Assembly (NCBI GenBank): GCA_910579135.1
Contig: CAJTTM010000002.1
Coordinates: forward strand, 62,001 to 126,000
Reading direction: 5' to 3'
Source: an uncultured Erysipelotrichales bacterium
GTDB taxonomy: Bacteria; Bacillota_I; Bacilli_A; Erysipelotrichales; Coprobacillaceae
DNA: 64,000 nt
Under the pieces are notes generated by a model. That model had not been told where the DNA came from and searched no databases. It saw nothing but the letters and a program-made list of their open reading frames with translations. Positions 43,124 to 51,352 of the stretch are shown here, in pieces. The translations under genes were made by a program, and so were the position numbers. How positions within the stretch are numbered: position 1 is the first letter of the stretch; each line of letters starts with the position of its first letter.

Positions 43124-43149
43124 AAAAAGGAATAGTACTTAGACTATTC
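43124..43149 (-). terminator. HU gene terminator
   Basis: GAATAGT/ACTATTC stem, then CTTTTTTG on the minus strand, overlapping the hupA stop region. Confidence 0.75.
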
Positions 43150-43422
43150 TTTGTTTACAGCTTTTTTTAAAGTTGAACTCACCTTAAATACAGGTACATC
43201 TCTTGCAGGGATTTCAATTGTTTCACCAGTTCTAGGAACTCTACCCATACGTGCTTCCCTATGGCTAACTTCAAAGTTACCAAATCCTTTTAAAGAAACT
43301 TTGTCACCGTCTACTAATGCAGCAGTAACAACATCTACAAATGCATTAACACTTGCTTCAGCCTGTACTTTTGTTAATCCAGCGCTTTCAGCTATTTTAG
43401 CTACTAATTCAGATTTTTTCAT
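43144..43422 (-). CDS. hup: HU-family DNA-binding protein
   Basis: A 92-residue histone-like dimer that bends DNA and compacts the nucleoid. KKSELVAKIAE at the N-terminus, VSLKGFGNFEVSHREARMGRVPRTGE (the beta arm with the intercalating proline region) and IPARDVPVFKVSSTLKKAV. ATG 43422 has AGGAG seven bases upstream. Monocistronic, with its own terminator. Confidence 0.96.
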   Translation of the reverse strand: MKKSELVAKIAESAGLTKVQAEASVNAFVDVVTAALVDGDKVSLKGFGNFEVSHREARMGRVPRTGETIEIPARDVPVFKVSSTLKKAVNKE

Positions 43423-43511
43423 ATACAATCTCCTTTTCTCTATAGGAATAATTCCTATCTATATTATATACATGAATAGACTTTTATACAAGTCAAATTA
43501 CATTTTTATAG

Positions 43512-44336
43512 TTATTTTTTATACAACAAGCCATATCTTATATAAATAATATTAAGTAAACTTTCGAAACACAAAGCTCCTTGTAATGATGATTGTGTAT
43601 AATCACTCTCTTTTCCTTTTAAACGATAGATATAATCAATATTCTCATTTTCGTAATCTTGATTTAGAGTAATTAATAACACTTTTGCATGTTTTTCCTT
43701 AATATCTTCCCATAATCCATCTATTAAATCATCCCTGGCTCTCACACTTAATATAATGACTAAACTATTTTTATCAATCAAATCAAGCCTTTGTATCTCA
43801 TCACCACGTTCAACAAAAGCATATACAAATTTTTTAAGCTTTAATAGTTTTAATTGAAAATCACTAGCAATAATTTTGTTAAATTGATATCCATAAAAAT
43901 GAACTTTTGATGCATCATGAATCATTCTACATATTTTATCAATCTCAAATATATTAACACTCTCTAGTCCTAATTGTAATGCTTGAATAGAATCATTATA
44001 AACTTTATTTACTAAAAATTGAGGTTCTTCTTCTATTTGATTAAGATCATCATTATCAAAATGAATCTCTTCTTGAGCAGTTTGTAAAGCTAATGCCATA
44101 TCCTTTTTAAAACCAGCAAAATTTTTACAGTTAATATCCTTACAAAAACGTGAAATTGTAGCTGGTGATGTATAACATAAATCAGCTAAATCATTTATCG
44201 TAATGTTTGGTATTTTATCAAGATTAGTCAATACTGTGTGGGCAATTGTATAATACATATCCTGATTTGACGAAACATTAACATAAGTCATCAAAGTATA
44301 AAGAATATCTACTTCATTATATTTTTCCATATTCAT
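43512..44336 (-). CDS. RpiR family transcriptional regulator coupled to fumarase genes
   Basis: A 274-residue RpiR regulator: HTH_6 (about 1-80; DLADLCYTSPATISRFCKDINC) and SIS domain (about 125-260; VIILSVRARDDLIDGL). Its ATG overlaps the stop of the fumarase beta gene by four bases, so it is made together with that enzyme. It probably controls the fumarase operon or reports on a metabolite of it. Effector unknown. Confidence 0.88.
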   Translation of the reverse strand: MNMEKYNEVDILYTLMTYVNVSSNQDMYYTIAHTVLTNLDKIPNITINDLADLCYTSPATISRFCKDINCKNFAGFKKDMALALQTAQEEIHFDNDDLNQIEEEPQFLVNKVYNDSIQALQLGLESVNIFEIDKICRMIHDASKVHFYGYQFNKIIASDFQLKLLKLKKFVYAFVERGDEIQRLDLIDKNSLVIILSVRARDDLIDGLWEDIKEKHAKVLLITLNQDYENENIDYIYRLKGKESDYTQSSLQGALCFESLLNIIYIRYGLLYKK

Positions 44337-44890
44337 TGTGTTTCCCCCTCTAAGTAATTTTTTCTACCAATCTCATATAGGTCATTTCCTTGACTGTCAA
44401 TGATGACTGTTAATGGTAAATCTTTCACAACTAACTTCCTAATAGCTTCTGGTCCTAAATCGTCAAATGCAATAACTTCACATGATTCAATACACTTTCC
44501 TATGTACGCACCAGCACCACCAATAGCCCCAAAATATACCCCCTTATATTTTTGGATAGCTTCTTTAACTTCTTGATTTCGGTACCCCTTACCAATCATA
44601 CCACGCATTCCTAAAGATAACATTGTAGGTGAATAGGCATCCATTCTTCCTGATGTTGTTGGTCCTCCACTCCCAAATACAGCACCAGGTTTTGCAGGAG
44701 TTGGTCCTACAAAATATATAATCTGATTGTTTACATCAAAGGGAAGTTCTTTATTCTCATTAACCATCTCAACTAATCGTTTATGAGCAGCATCTCTTCC
44801 TGTATAGATAATCCCAGACAATAAAACAGAATCTCCTGCTTTTAATGACTTTGCTTTTTTTTCATCAAAAGGTGTTGTTAAATGAATCAT
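44333..44890 (-). CDS. Class I fumarate hydratase / tartrate dehydratase, beta subunit
   Basis: A 185-residue C-terminal domain of two-subunit Fe-S hydro-lyases. LTTPFDEKKAKSLKAGD at the start, GRDAAHKRLVEM, IYFVGPTPAKPG, SGGPTTSGRMD and GAYIGKCIESCEV are family motifs. It overlaps alpha by 4 bp and the RpiR gene by 4 bp. Activity on fumarate or L-tartrate is not separable from sequence alone. Confidence 0.92.
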   Translation of the reverse strand: MIHLTTPFDEKKAKSLKAGDSVLLSGIIYTGRDAAHKRLVEMVNENKELPFDVNNQIIYFVGPTPAKPGAVFGSGGPTTSGRMDAYSPTMLSLGMRGMIGKGYRNQEVKEAIQKYKGVYFGAIGGAGAYIGKCIESCEVIAFDDLGPEAIRKLVVKDLPLTVIIDSQGNDLYEIGRKNYLEGETQ

Positions 44891-45729
44891 AATACAACCT
44901 CCTTATGTCTTGCAACATGGCAACAAATACTTACAGCTACTGGCATTCCTGCAATATGCGTTGGATATGTTTCAATATTTAAAGACAGAGCTGTTGTTTT
45001 CCCACCATAACCAGCAGGTCCTATTCCTGTCTTATTTATTATTTCCAAAAGTTCTTTTTCTAAAGTAGCATATCTAGGATCTACATGATGAGTTCCTATT
45101 TCTCTCATCATTGCCTTTTTTGATAATAATGCAACTCTATCAAAGTTGCCTCCAATTCCTACTCCTATAACCATTGGAGGACAAGCGTTTGGTCCTGCAT
45201 CATTAACAACTTTTAATACAAAATCTTTAATTCCTTGAATTCCATCACTTGGTTTAAGCATTTTCACTTGACACATGTTTTCACTACCAAATCCTTTTGG
45301 AGCTACAGTAATTTTCAATTCATCACCAGGAACCACATCGTAATTAATGATTGCAGGAGTATTATCTTTAGTATTAATACGGTCAAACACAGGATCATTA
45401 ACAATACTTTTTCTTAAATATCCTTCCTCATATCCTTGTCTAACTCCTTCAAAAATGGCTTCCTTTAAATTTCCTTCAATGTGTACTTCTTGTCCCAATT
45501 CTATAAAAATACAAGCCATCCCCGTATCCTGACATATTGGTGATAAAGTGTTTGATGCAATCTCTGCATTTTCTTTTAAAACCTTTAAAGTTTCTTTAGA
45601 TAATTCACTATCTTCATCTTCGATTGCTTGATACAATGCTTTTTTCACATCTAAAGGCAAATGATAATTTGCTTCTTTACAAAGTTCTTTCACACTTTTC
45701 ACAATATCGTCGGATTCTATTGTTCTCAT
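44887..45729 (-). CDS. Class I fumarate hydratase / tartrate dehydratase, alpha subunit
   Basis: A 280-residue alpha subunit that should hold the [4Fe-4S] cluster of an oxygen-sensitive hydro-lyase. Cluster-region cysteines are seen in PICQDTGMACIFIE, GPNACPPMVIGVGIGGN and VAVSICCHVARH; GPAGYGGKTTALSLNIE is typical. First gene of the operon alpha-beta-RpiR. Start follows AGGAGGGAGTAGC. Together with beta it hydrates fumarate to malate, or dehydrates tartrate. Confidence 0.93.
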   Translation of the reverse strand: MRTIESDDIVKSVKELCKEANYHLPLDVKKALYQAIEDEDSELSKETLKVLKENAEIASNTLSPICQDTGMACIFIELGQEVHIEGNLKEAIFEGVRQGYEEGYLRKSIVNDPVFDRINTKDNTPAIINYDVVPGDELKITVAPKGFGSENMCQVKMLKPSDGIQGIKDFVLKVVNDAGPNACPPMVIGVGIGGNFDRVALLSKKAMMREIGTHHVDPRYATLEKELLEIINKTGIGPAGYGGKTTALSLNIETYPTHIAGMPVAVSICCHVARHKEVVL

Positions 45730-45824
45730 GCTACTCCCTCCTATTGTAGTACATTATATATATTATATAAAAAAGTTATTTAAATCACAAGAAAAAACGT
45801 CATTATCAAAATAATTATTACTTT

Positions 45825-46649
45825 TTAGATAATTCTTCCCTCTAATTCTTTTAAAGAAGGATAATATAGTGAATAATATCTTAATGACATTAATTCAATT
45901 AGAGTCAATAAATTATGTTTACCTGTCTTTCTTATTGTATCGTCTCCAAGTAAAATACAATGATCAATATTAATATTTAAGTCCAAATCTGGATTACAAG
46001 TGATCAACACAATTTTGCATCTAGATTTTTTAAGGTAATGTAGAATTTTATGACTGCTTTTAGTAAAAAAGCCATTAACAGTGATCAGGATTGCGACACT
46101 TGATTCATCTAGTGTTTTAGCACAATCTTCTTGTTTTGATGAATCCATATAACACATTGTAAACTTTTCCAACATTAATAAATCTGTTTGAAAATGCAAT
46201 GCAGCACTTTGAGAAAATTGTGTTCCAAAAAAAGCAATTGAAGAGCTATTATGAATAAGTTTTAAAGAACTATCTATTTCTTTCCAATCTAAAAAGCTAG
46301 ATAAATGTGTTAAATTATCAGTAATTTGGTTCACATAATGTTCTGTAGCTTCATGAGGATTTGTTTTCATAAGTTCTAACGGTACTCTAATTAAATTATT
46401 GAACTTCTTTTCGCTAGAATGAAAACGATAGCACTCTTGCTTTAAATGAGCAAAATTTTCATATCCTAAAGCTCTACAAAAACGTGAAATTGTTGCTGGA
46501 GAAACAAAACATGCTGCTGCTAATTCTCCAATTCGCATTTTAGATATTTGGTTAAAATTATTAGCCATAAACAATGCAATAGCATAATTTGTATCATTTT
46601 CACTAGCAGTATCTAGATATATAATTAAACGATAAAAAAGATTTTTCAT
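45825..46649 (-). CDS. RpiR family transcriptional regulator
   Basis: A 274-residue RpiR regulator upstream of the fumarase operon. HTH_6 at about 1-80 (LAAACFVSPATISRFCRALGY) and SIS-like domain (about 130-255). ATG 46649 is chosen because AGGAGG lies six bases upstream; the GTG at 46670 would place the start before that site. A 95-bp gap separates it from the alpha subunit gene, so it may be a separate unit. Confidence 0.87.
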   Translation of the reverse strand: MKNLFYRLIIYLDTASENDTNYAIALFMANNFNQISKMRIGELAAACFVSPATISRFCRALGYENFAHLKQECYRFHSSEKKFNNLIRVPLELMKTNPHEATEHYVNQITDNLTHLSSFLDWKEIDSSLKLIHNSSSIAFFGTQFSQSAALHFQTDLLMLEKFTMCYMDSSKQEDCAKTLDESSVAILITVNGFFTKSSHKILHYLKKSRCKIVLITCNPDLDLNINIDHCILLGDDTIRKTGKHNLLTLIELMSLRYYSLYYPSLKELEGRII

Positions 46650-46714
46650 AACCATCCTCCTCTTTGCCACTTATATTCTATCATAACTCAAATCAATATA
46701 AAATCACATAGTTT

Positions 46715-46744
46715 TTGATATTTTTTTTGTTTTTCTTTTATAAT
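46715..46744 (+). promoter_or_regulatory. Plus-strand promoter upstream of structured RNA
   Basis: TTGATA (46715-46720), 18-bp spacer, TATAAT (46739-46744). Another possible -35, TTGACT, follows at 46744-46749. No coding gene lies downstream on this strand. Confidence 0.6.
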
Positions 46745-46750
46745 TGACTT

Positions 46751-46858
46751 CTATAATAAATGTATAGTTAAAATAATTTATTTCCCTTCAAATTATTTTA
46801 ACTAGAGATATCCTTTTCCCTAAACAGATATCTTAAAAACAGACTTTTGTCTGTTTTT
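46751..46858 (+). ncRNA. Candidate structured small RNA with C-rich loops
   Basis: About 108 nt with three hairpins. Hairpin A: AGTTAAAATAATTT (46766-46779) pairs perfectly with AAATTATTTTAACT (46790-46803), loop ATTTCCCTTC. Hairpin B: AGATATC/GATATCT (46806-46812, 46827-46833), loop CTTTTCCCTAAACA. Hairpin C: AAACAGAC, TTTT, GTCTGTTT then T5, a terminator. The two exposed loops both carry TTTCCCT or TTTTCCCT, a layout reminiscent of RsaE/RoxS-class sRNAs of Firmicutes that pair with ribosome binding sites. No ORF is present. Confidence 0.55.
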
Positions 46859-46893
46859 ATGTATATTCTTTTATTTCTTGGGAATATTATAAA

Positions 46894-46989
46894 TGTCGAA
46901 AGACAAATAAATATTTTTCCCTTCATAAAAATATCTCTTAAAGAGCATTATGCTCAAAAAACAATTTATCTATTAAGATAGATTGTTTT
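46894..46989. ncRNA. Second C-loop hairpin unit with terminator
   Basis: Directly after the first unit: TGTC-GAAA-GACA (46894-46905, a GNRA-type tetraloop), ATATTTTT (46911-46918) with AAAAATAT (46927-46934) around loop CCCTTCAT, GAGCA-TTA-TGCTC (46943-46955), and a hairpin ending in TTTTTTT (about 46958-46989) that also terminates the GTPase gene on the minus strand. It may be the tail of a longer RNA or a second small RNA. Strand is uncertain. Confidence 0.4.
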
Positions 46990-46990
46990 T

Positions 46991-49546
46991 TTATTCATCA
47001 TTTTTCTTCTCTTTCATTAAAATATTTATATCCTCTAGCAAATAATTTCTACTCACATCTTGCTTATCTTGAAAATCCTTTAACTTTTCTTTGGATATAC
47101 TTTCTATTTCTAATAATAATTGTCTTGAAGAAATACGAGTTGCTCCTCCTCCAATAACAATCATCTGTTCCATAGCATCACTAGTTGCAACTATAATATT
47201 ATAGTCTTTTGCCATTTGATGAGTTGTTCTTTCAATATAAGCGTCTGCTGTTTGTGCTTCTTTTGTATAAACGATATATATATTATGATACTTTTCTATA
47301 GAACCAACACTTCCTTTGACCTTATAGGCATCAAATACTAAAATAAGAATACACTGTTGATACCCTTGATAGTTACTTAACATATCGATAAGCCTTTCTC
47401 TAGCAACATCTAAATTTTGAAAAGCTATTTCACTTAATTGTTGACTTTGAAAAATAACATTATATCCATCTACTAATAAACATTTATGTTTTTGTTCTTT
47501 CATTTCAGCTTGAATAGTCTTTTTTTCTTGTGTTTCTACTACATTTCTATGTTTAATAGGTCCATAGGTTCTTATAAAAATCTCATCTAATTGTTCAGCT
47601 AATACCTTTGTTTTTGAAAACGTATTTTTCTTATTTTCTGGTTTTTTATATTTTAATGGAAGATGCATATATTGATAAACTTCATCATAATGGACATTAA
47701 AACCTGCTCCATGACTACAAAAAACAGATCCTGTTGGATTTTCTAAATCAGATTCACTATCATAATGAAATTTTTGAATAACTTCTTCTTCATTTTGGCA
47801 TCTTTTATATCCAATATAACGACAATATAATCTTCCTAATCCTTTAGTATAGGATACAACTTCTCTTTGATAATTCTGCATTGATGCAATTGGAGCTTCT
47901 CCAGAAATAACAGTCATTTCTCCTTCGCTTTCAATTTGAAATTTCCCATTCATTTCTTCTATATTATAAATAGCTCGACTTAAATATTCTATAGGTATTT
48001 CTAATCTAAATTGATAATACGGCTCTAATATAGCACTTCTTGTCAATTTTAAACCTTGTCTTATTGCGCGATAAACAGCTTGTCTAAAATCTCCACCTTC
48101 AGTATGTTTTAAATGTGCTTTCCCACTAACTAATGTTAATTTTATATCAGTAATAGGAGCACCTATTAATACACCTAAATGATCTTTTTCTTGCATATGA
48201 GTTAATATTAATCTTTGCCAATGTCTTTCTAATTCATCTTCCTTACATTGAGTTGCAAATTGTAAACCATTACCTTCTTTTAATGGTTCAAGTAAAATAT
48301 GAACTTCAGAATAATGTCTTAATGGTTCATAATGACCTACCCCTTCTATTGTTTCTAAAATTGTTTCTTTATATTGGACTTGTCCTTGATCAAATTCAAC
48401 ATCTTCATCAAATCTTTCCTTGATCATATTTTTTAAAACTTCTATTTGAATTTCACCCATTAAAGACACATGTATTTCATTATGAACAAAAGACAAATGA
48501 AGTTGAGGCTCTTCTAATTCCAACTGTTTTAAATTCTCTATCATTTTATGTTTATCACAGTAAGGTGATAAAACAATATGATAATTCATATAGGATGATA
48601 ATTGTGTAGTTAACATTTTTTCTTTACCTAAAACATCTCCTGCTTTTAAATGATGTATCCCAGTTAATGCACATAAATCTCCTGCTTCTCCTTCTTGTAA
48701 TAACTCATATTTATTTCCTGAATAACTACGTATTCCATCAACTTTCTCCCCATTTTCTAAAACAGTCTTCACCTTTAATGTTCCACCAGTTACTTTGATA
48801 AAAGTCAATTGATCATTTTTATCTCTATTAATTTTATAAACCTTTGCTCTAAAATCTTCTGGATATTTCTTTTCATCAATATAACTTTCTAATATATCCA
48901 AAAACTCTTTAACTCCTCTATTTTTAAGAGCTGAACCAAAAAAACATGGAAAAATATTTCTATTTTGTATTTCTTTTCTTATTTTCTCTCTTGAAATCAT
49001 TCCATTAGTAAGATAATCTTCTAATAACTCATCACTTGTAAGTGAAATATTTTCATAGAAATCATTATCCTCATGACTAAAATCAATACAATGTTCATTA
49101 AATCTTTCAACTAACAACTTCATTATATCTTCTTGAGAAGATTCAGCAATATCCATTTTATTAACAAAAATAAAAGTCGGCACAGAATAATAACGTAATA
49201 AATTCCATATTGTTTCACTATGACTTTGAATACCTTCTCTACCATTTAAAACAACAATTGCATAATCTAAAATAGATAGAGTTCTTTCCATCTCACTAGA
49301 AAAATCTAAATGCCCAGGAGTATCTACTAATGTTATTCTTAAATCTTTCCAACTTAATTTCGCAAGTGATGAAAAAATAGTAATTCCTCTTTGTCTTTCT
49401 AAGTGGTCATAATCCAAAAAAGAATCCCCATGATCAACTCTGCCTTGTTTTCTAATACTCCCTGATAAATAAAGCATACTTTCAGATAAAGTTGTTTTTC
49501 CAGCATCAACATGAGCTAAAATCCCTACAACACTTTTTTTCATCAT
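46991..49546 (-). CDS. Tet-like translation GTPase fused to a YacP/Rae1-like NYN endonuclease domain
   Basis: 851 residues. Residues 1 to about 640 form an EF-G/Tet(M)-type GTPase: GILAHVDAGKTT (G1), RGITI (G2), DTPGH (G3), NKMD (G4), and the family end TGSVFCSHGAGFNVHYDE. After a linker (about 645-687), residues 688-851 match the YacP/Rae1 NYN RNase: LLVDGYNVIF (D693), VFDAY (D739), TADAYIER (D768), ATSDAMEQ (D790). Ordinary Tet proteins end near 640. Rae1 cuts mRNA in the ribosomal A site, so this fusion could bring a nuclease to ribosomes. Tetracycline resistance itself is not demonstrated. Followed on the same strand, upstream, by a MutS-like gene 9 bp away. Confidence 0.85.
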   Translation of the reverse strand: MMKKSVVGILAHVDAGKTTLSESMLYLSGSIRKQGRVDHGDSFLDYDHLERQRGITIFSSLAKLSWKDLRITLVDTPGHLDFSSEMERTLSILDYAIVVLNGREGIQSHSETIWNLLRYYSVPTFIFVNKMDIAESSQEDIMKLLVERFNEHCIDFSHEDNDFYENISLTSDELLEDYLTNGMISREKIRKEIQNRNIFPCFFGSALKNRGVKEFLDILESYIDEKKYPEDFRAKVYKINRDKNDQLTFIKVTGGTLKVKTVLENGEKVDGIRSYSGNKYELLQEGEAGDLCALTGIHHLKAGDVLGKEKMLTTQLSSYMNYHIVLSPYCDKHKMIENLKQLELEEPQLHLSFVHNEIHVSLMGEIQIEVLKNMIKERFDEDVEFDQGQVQYKETILETIEGVGHYEPLRHYSEVHILLEPLKEGNGLQFATQCKEDELERHWQRLILTHMQEKDHLGVLIGAPITDIKLTLVSGKAHLKHTEGGDFRQAVYRAIRQGLKLTRSAILEPYYQFRLEIPIEYLSRAIYNIEEMNGKFQIESEGEMTVISGEAPIASMQNYQREVVSYTKGLGRLYCRYIGYKRCQNEEEVIQKFHYDSESDLENPTGSVFCSHGAGFNVHYDEVYQYMHLPLKYKKPENKKNTFSKTKVLAEQLDEIFIRTYGPIKHRNVVETQEKKTIQAEMKEQKHKCLLVDGYNVIFQSQQLSEIAFQNLDVARERLIDMLSNYQGYQQCILILVFDAYKVKGSVGSIEKYHNIYIVYTKEAQTADAYIERTTHQMAKDYNIIVATSDAMEQMIVIGGGATRISSRQLLLEIESISKEKLKDFQDKQDVSRNYLLEDINILMKEKKNDE

Positions 49547-49555
49547 CTCACCACC

Positions 49556-51283
49556 TTATAATATACCTAATCTTCCCATCAAATATCTTGCATTTGTCGT
49601 TTTACACTTTCCTGCCTTAATTTTATAATCAAAACAAATATTATCATCAACATACGATTCTTCAAAATAATAATTCACAAGTTTGGGATTGTTAATATCA
49701 CATAATTCAAAATCATGAGTTGATATAAATAAAATTACATGTTCTTTTGATAACTTTTGAATTACCGCTTCAGCTCCAAATATACGATCATTATAATTTG
49801 TTCCTTTAAAAATTTCATCTATAAAACCAATAAAAGGAGTTTCTTGATAATCAATCATATCTTTTATTCTTAATAATTCTCCATAAAAAGTGGAAATCCC
49901 TTTATCAATATCATCTTTCACTCTCATAGATGTAAAAATATTTAAATAGGGAGCTTTAAAGCAAGAAGCTTGTACATATGTTCCAGCATACATTAACACT
50001 AAATTCATTCCTATCGTTCTCATAAAAGAAGTTTTACCACTCATATTAGAACCTGTAATAATTACAATATTATTTTCACAACAAAAAGAATTATCTACAC
50101 ATTCTTTTAATAAAGGGTGTCTAATTTCTTTAAAATCAAGTTCTATTTTATCACTTAAATGAGGCATAGATATATTTTCATTACATACCCCTATAACAGC
50201 TAAACTTATATATGCCTCTAATTCTTCTAACGAAGATAAACTTTGATCTAATTCTTTTAATGATATATCATTTAATTGATGATATAAATAAAGAATATAA
50301 CTATTTAAAGGAAATAAACTATTTGCAATGATATAACCAAGAAAATTTTTTCTAAAACTAACAAGATCATCAATTCTCTTAATCGCATGAATAGATTGTC
50401 TTCCATTATGTATTGATGAAACAATATCATTTAATATCTTTCCTTTAAATGTATAAGAATCAATAAAACAATAAATTTCATCTAACAAAGAAAAACCTTG
50501 AATATATGTTTCAACATTTCTAAATTCATTATGATAAATCAAATTATATATTAATGATAGAGTCAATAATATAAGAGCAATCATAATAAATATAGGAGCT
50601 TCAATAACTTGAAAAAAAGCTAAAACACCACTTATTAATGAAACAATAGATAACAAACTAAAAAGGATAAATTCAATAAAATGTGTAGATGTTTTTATAT
50701 TCATAGATTGAATTTGTGAATGTAAATCTTTCTTCATTTCTCTACTCATCATCTCTTCAAATTTTATACAAAAATCAATATTCTCATTCAATTCTAATAT
50801 TGTGTCTTGCCTATCATTTAAATGCTCAATACCTTGACAGGTTAATTTTTGAAATAATTTTCTTCTTCCTCCTTGACTTTTCGCAATACAGAGATATTGA
50901 AATAAAGAGTTATCACCAATGATATCTAAATCATATAAATAATGATTCCCTTTAAAATCCTCTCCTTTATCTTTAAAAGTTTTCCATTCACCATTTATTC
51001 TATAAAAATAACATTGTATAACATCTATCATTTGGCTATATTGATTAACGAAATGGTTGATGTTTTGATGATATATACAAATACCAACAAATAAAAACAA
51101 TAAAATTAAAAATAAATATATAAAACTATTTTTTAAAAAATCTATTTGGATTGTTGCAAATAATAAAGCAATAAATAAAATAAAAATAGTTGTTCTTACT
51201 AGTATCAAATAATGATTATAACGATTGTATTTTTTAAATTCTTGAGAATATAAGTTGAATAATTCATTTAATTTTTCTTTCAA
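49556..51283 (-). CDS. Membrane-anchored MutS-like ATPase
   Basis: A 575-residue protein with hydrophobic segments at about 26-44, 51-71, 205-225 and 230-248 and a C-terminal MutS ATPase domain (about 395-575): Walker A ITGSNMSGKTSFM, Walker B FIGFIDEIFKGTN, and FISTHDFEL. The mismatch-recognition domain of MutS is absent. Related Firmicute proteins are annotated only as MutS family. It is 9 bp upstream of the GTPase-NYN gene, so they are probably co-transcribed. Membrane location makes classical mismatch repair unlikely. Confidence 0.85.
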   Translation of the reverse strand: MKEKLNELFNLYSQEFKKYNRYNHYLILVRTTIFILFIALLFATIQIDFLKNSFIYLFLILLFLFVGICIYHQNINHFVNQYSQMIDVIQCYFYRINGEWKTFKDKGEDFKGNHYLYDLDIIGDNSLFQYLCIAKSQGGRRKLFQKLTCQGIEHLNDRQDTILELNENIDFCIKFEEMMSREMKKDLHSQIQSMNIKTSTHFIEFILFSLLSIVSLISGVLAFFQVIEAPIFIMIALILLTLSLIYNLIYHNEFRNVETYIQGFSLLDEIYCFIDSYTFKGKILNDIVSSIHNGRQSIHAIKRIDDLVSFRKNFLGYIIANSLFPLNSYILYLYHQLNDISLKELDQSLSSLEELEAYISLAVIGVCNENISMPHLSDKIELDFKEIRHPLLKECVDNSFCCENNIVIITGSNMSGKTSFMRTIGMNLVLMYAGTYVQASCFKAPYLNIFTSMRVKDDIDKGISTFYGELLRIKDMIDYQETPFIGFIDEIFKGTNYNDRIFGAEAVIQKLSKEHVILFISTHDFELCDINNPKLVNYYFEESYVDDNICFDYKIKAGKCKTTNARYLMGRLGIL

Positions 51284-51331
51284 AAAAAAGTCCTCCTTCT
51301 ATTATTTTTAATATTATATCAAAACATAAAG

Positions 51332-51352
51332 AAAAAAGCGATTAAATCGCTT
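51332..51352 (-). terminator. Terminator of the L,D-transpeptidase gene
   Basis: AAGCGAT, TAA, ATCGCTT stem, then TTTTTTC on the minus strand. Confidence 0.8.

Noticed and set aside
43151..43549. Plus-strand open frame of 132 codons over HU
   Set aside because: Antisense shadow of the HU gene without a start signal.
46751..46990. Minus-strand reading of the hairpin array as CsrA-binding GGGA loops
   Set aside because: The complement shows AGGGA in the loops, but no promoter on that strand is evident and the plus-strand promoter is stronger; kept only as an alternative.
46991..49546. Calling the GTPase a tetracycline resistance gene
   Set aside because: Family similarity to Tet proteins is clear, but the extra NYN domain and lack of mobile context argue against assuming resistance.
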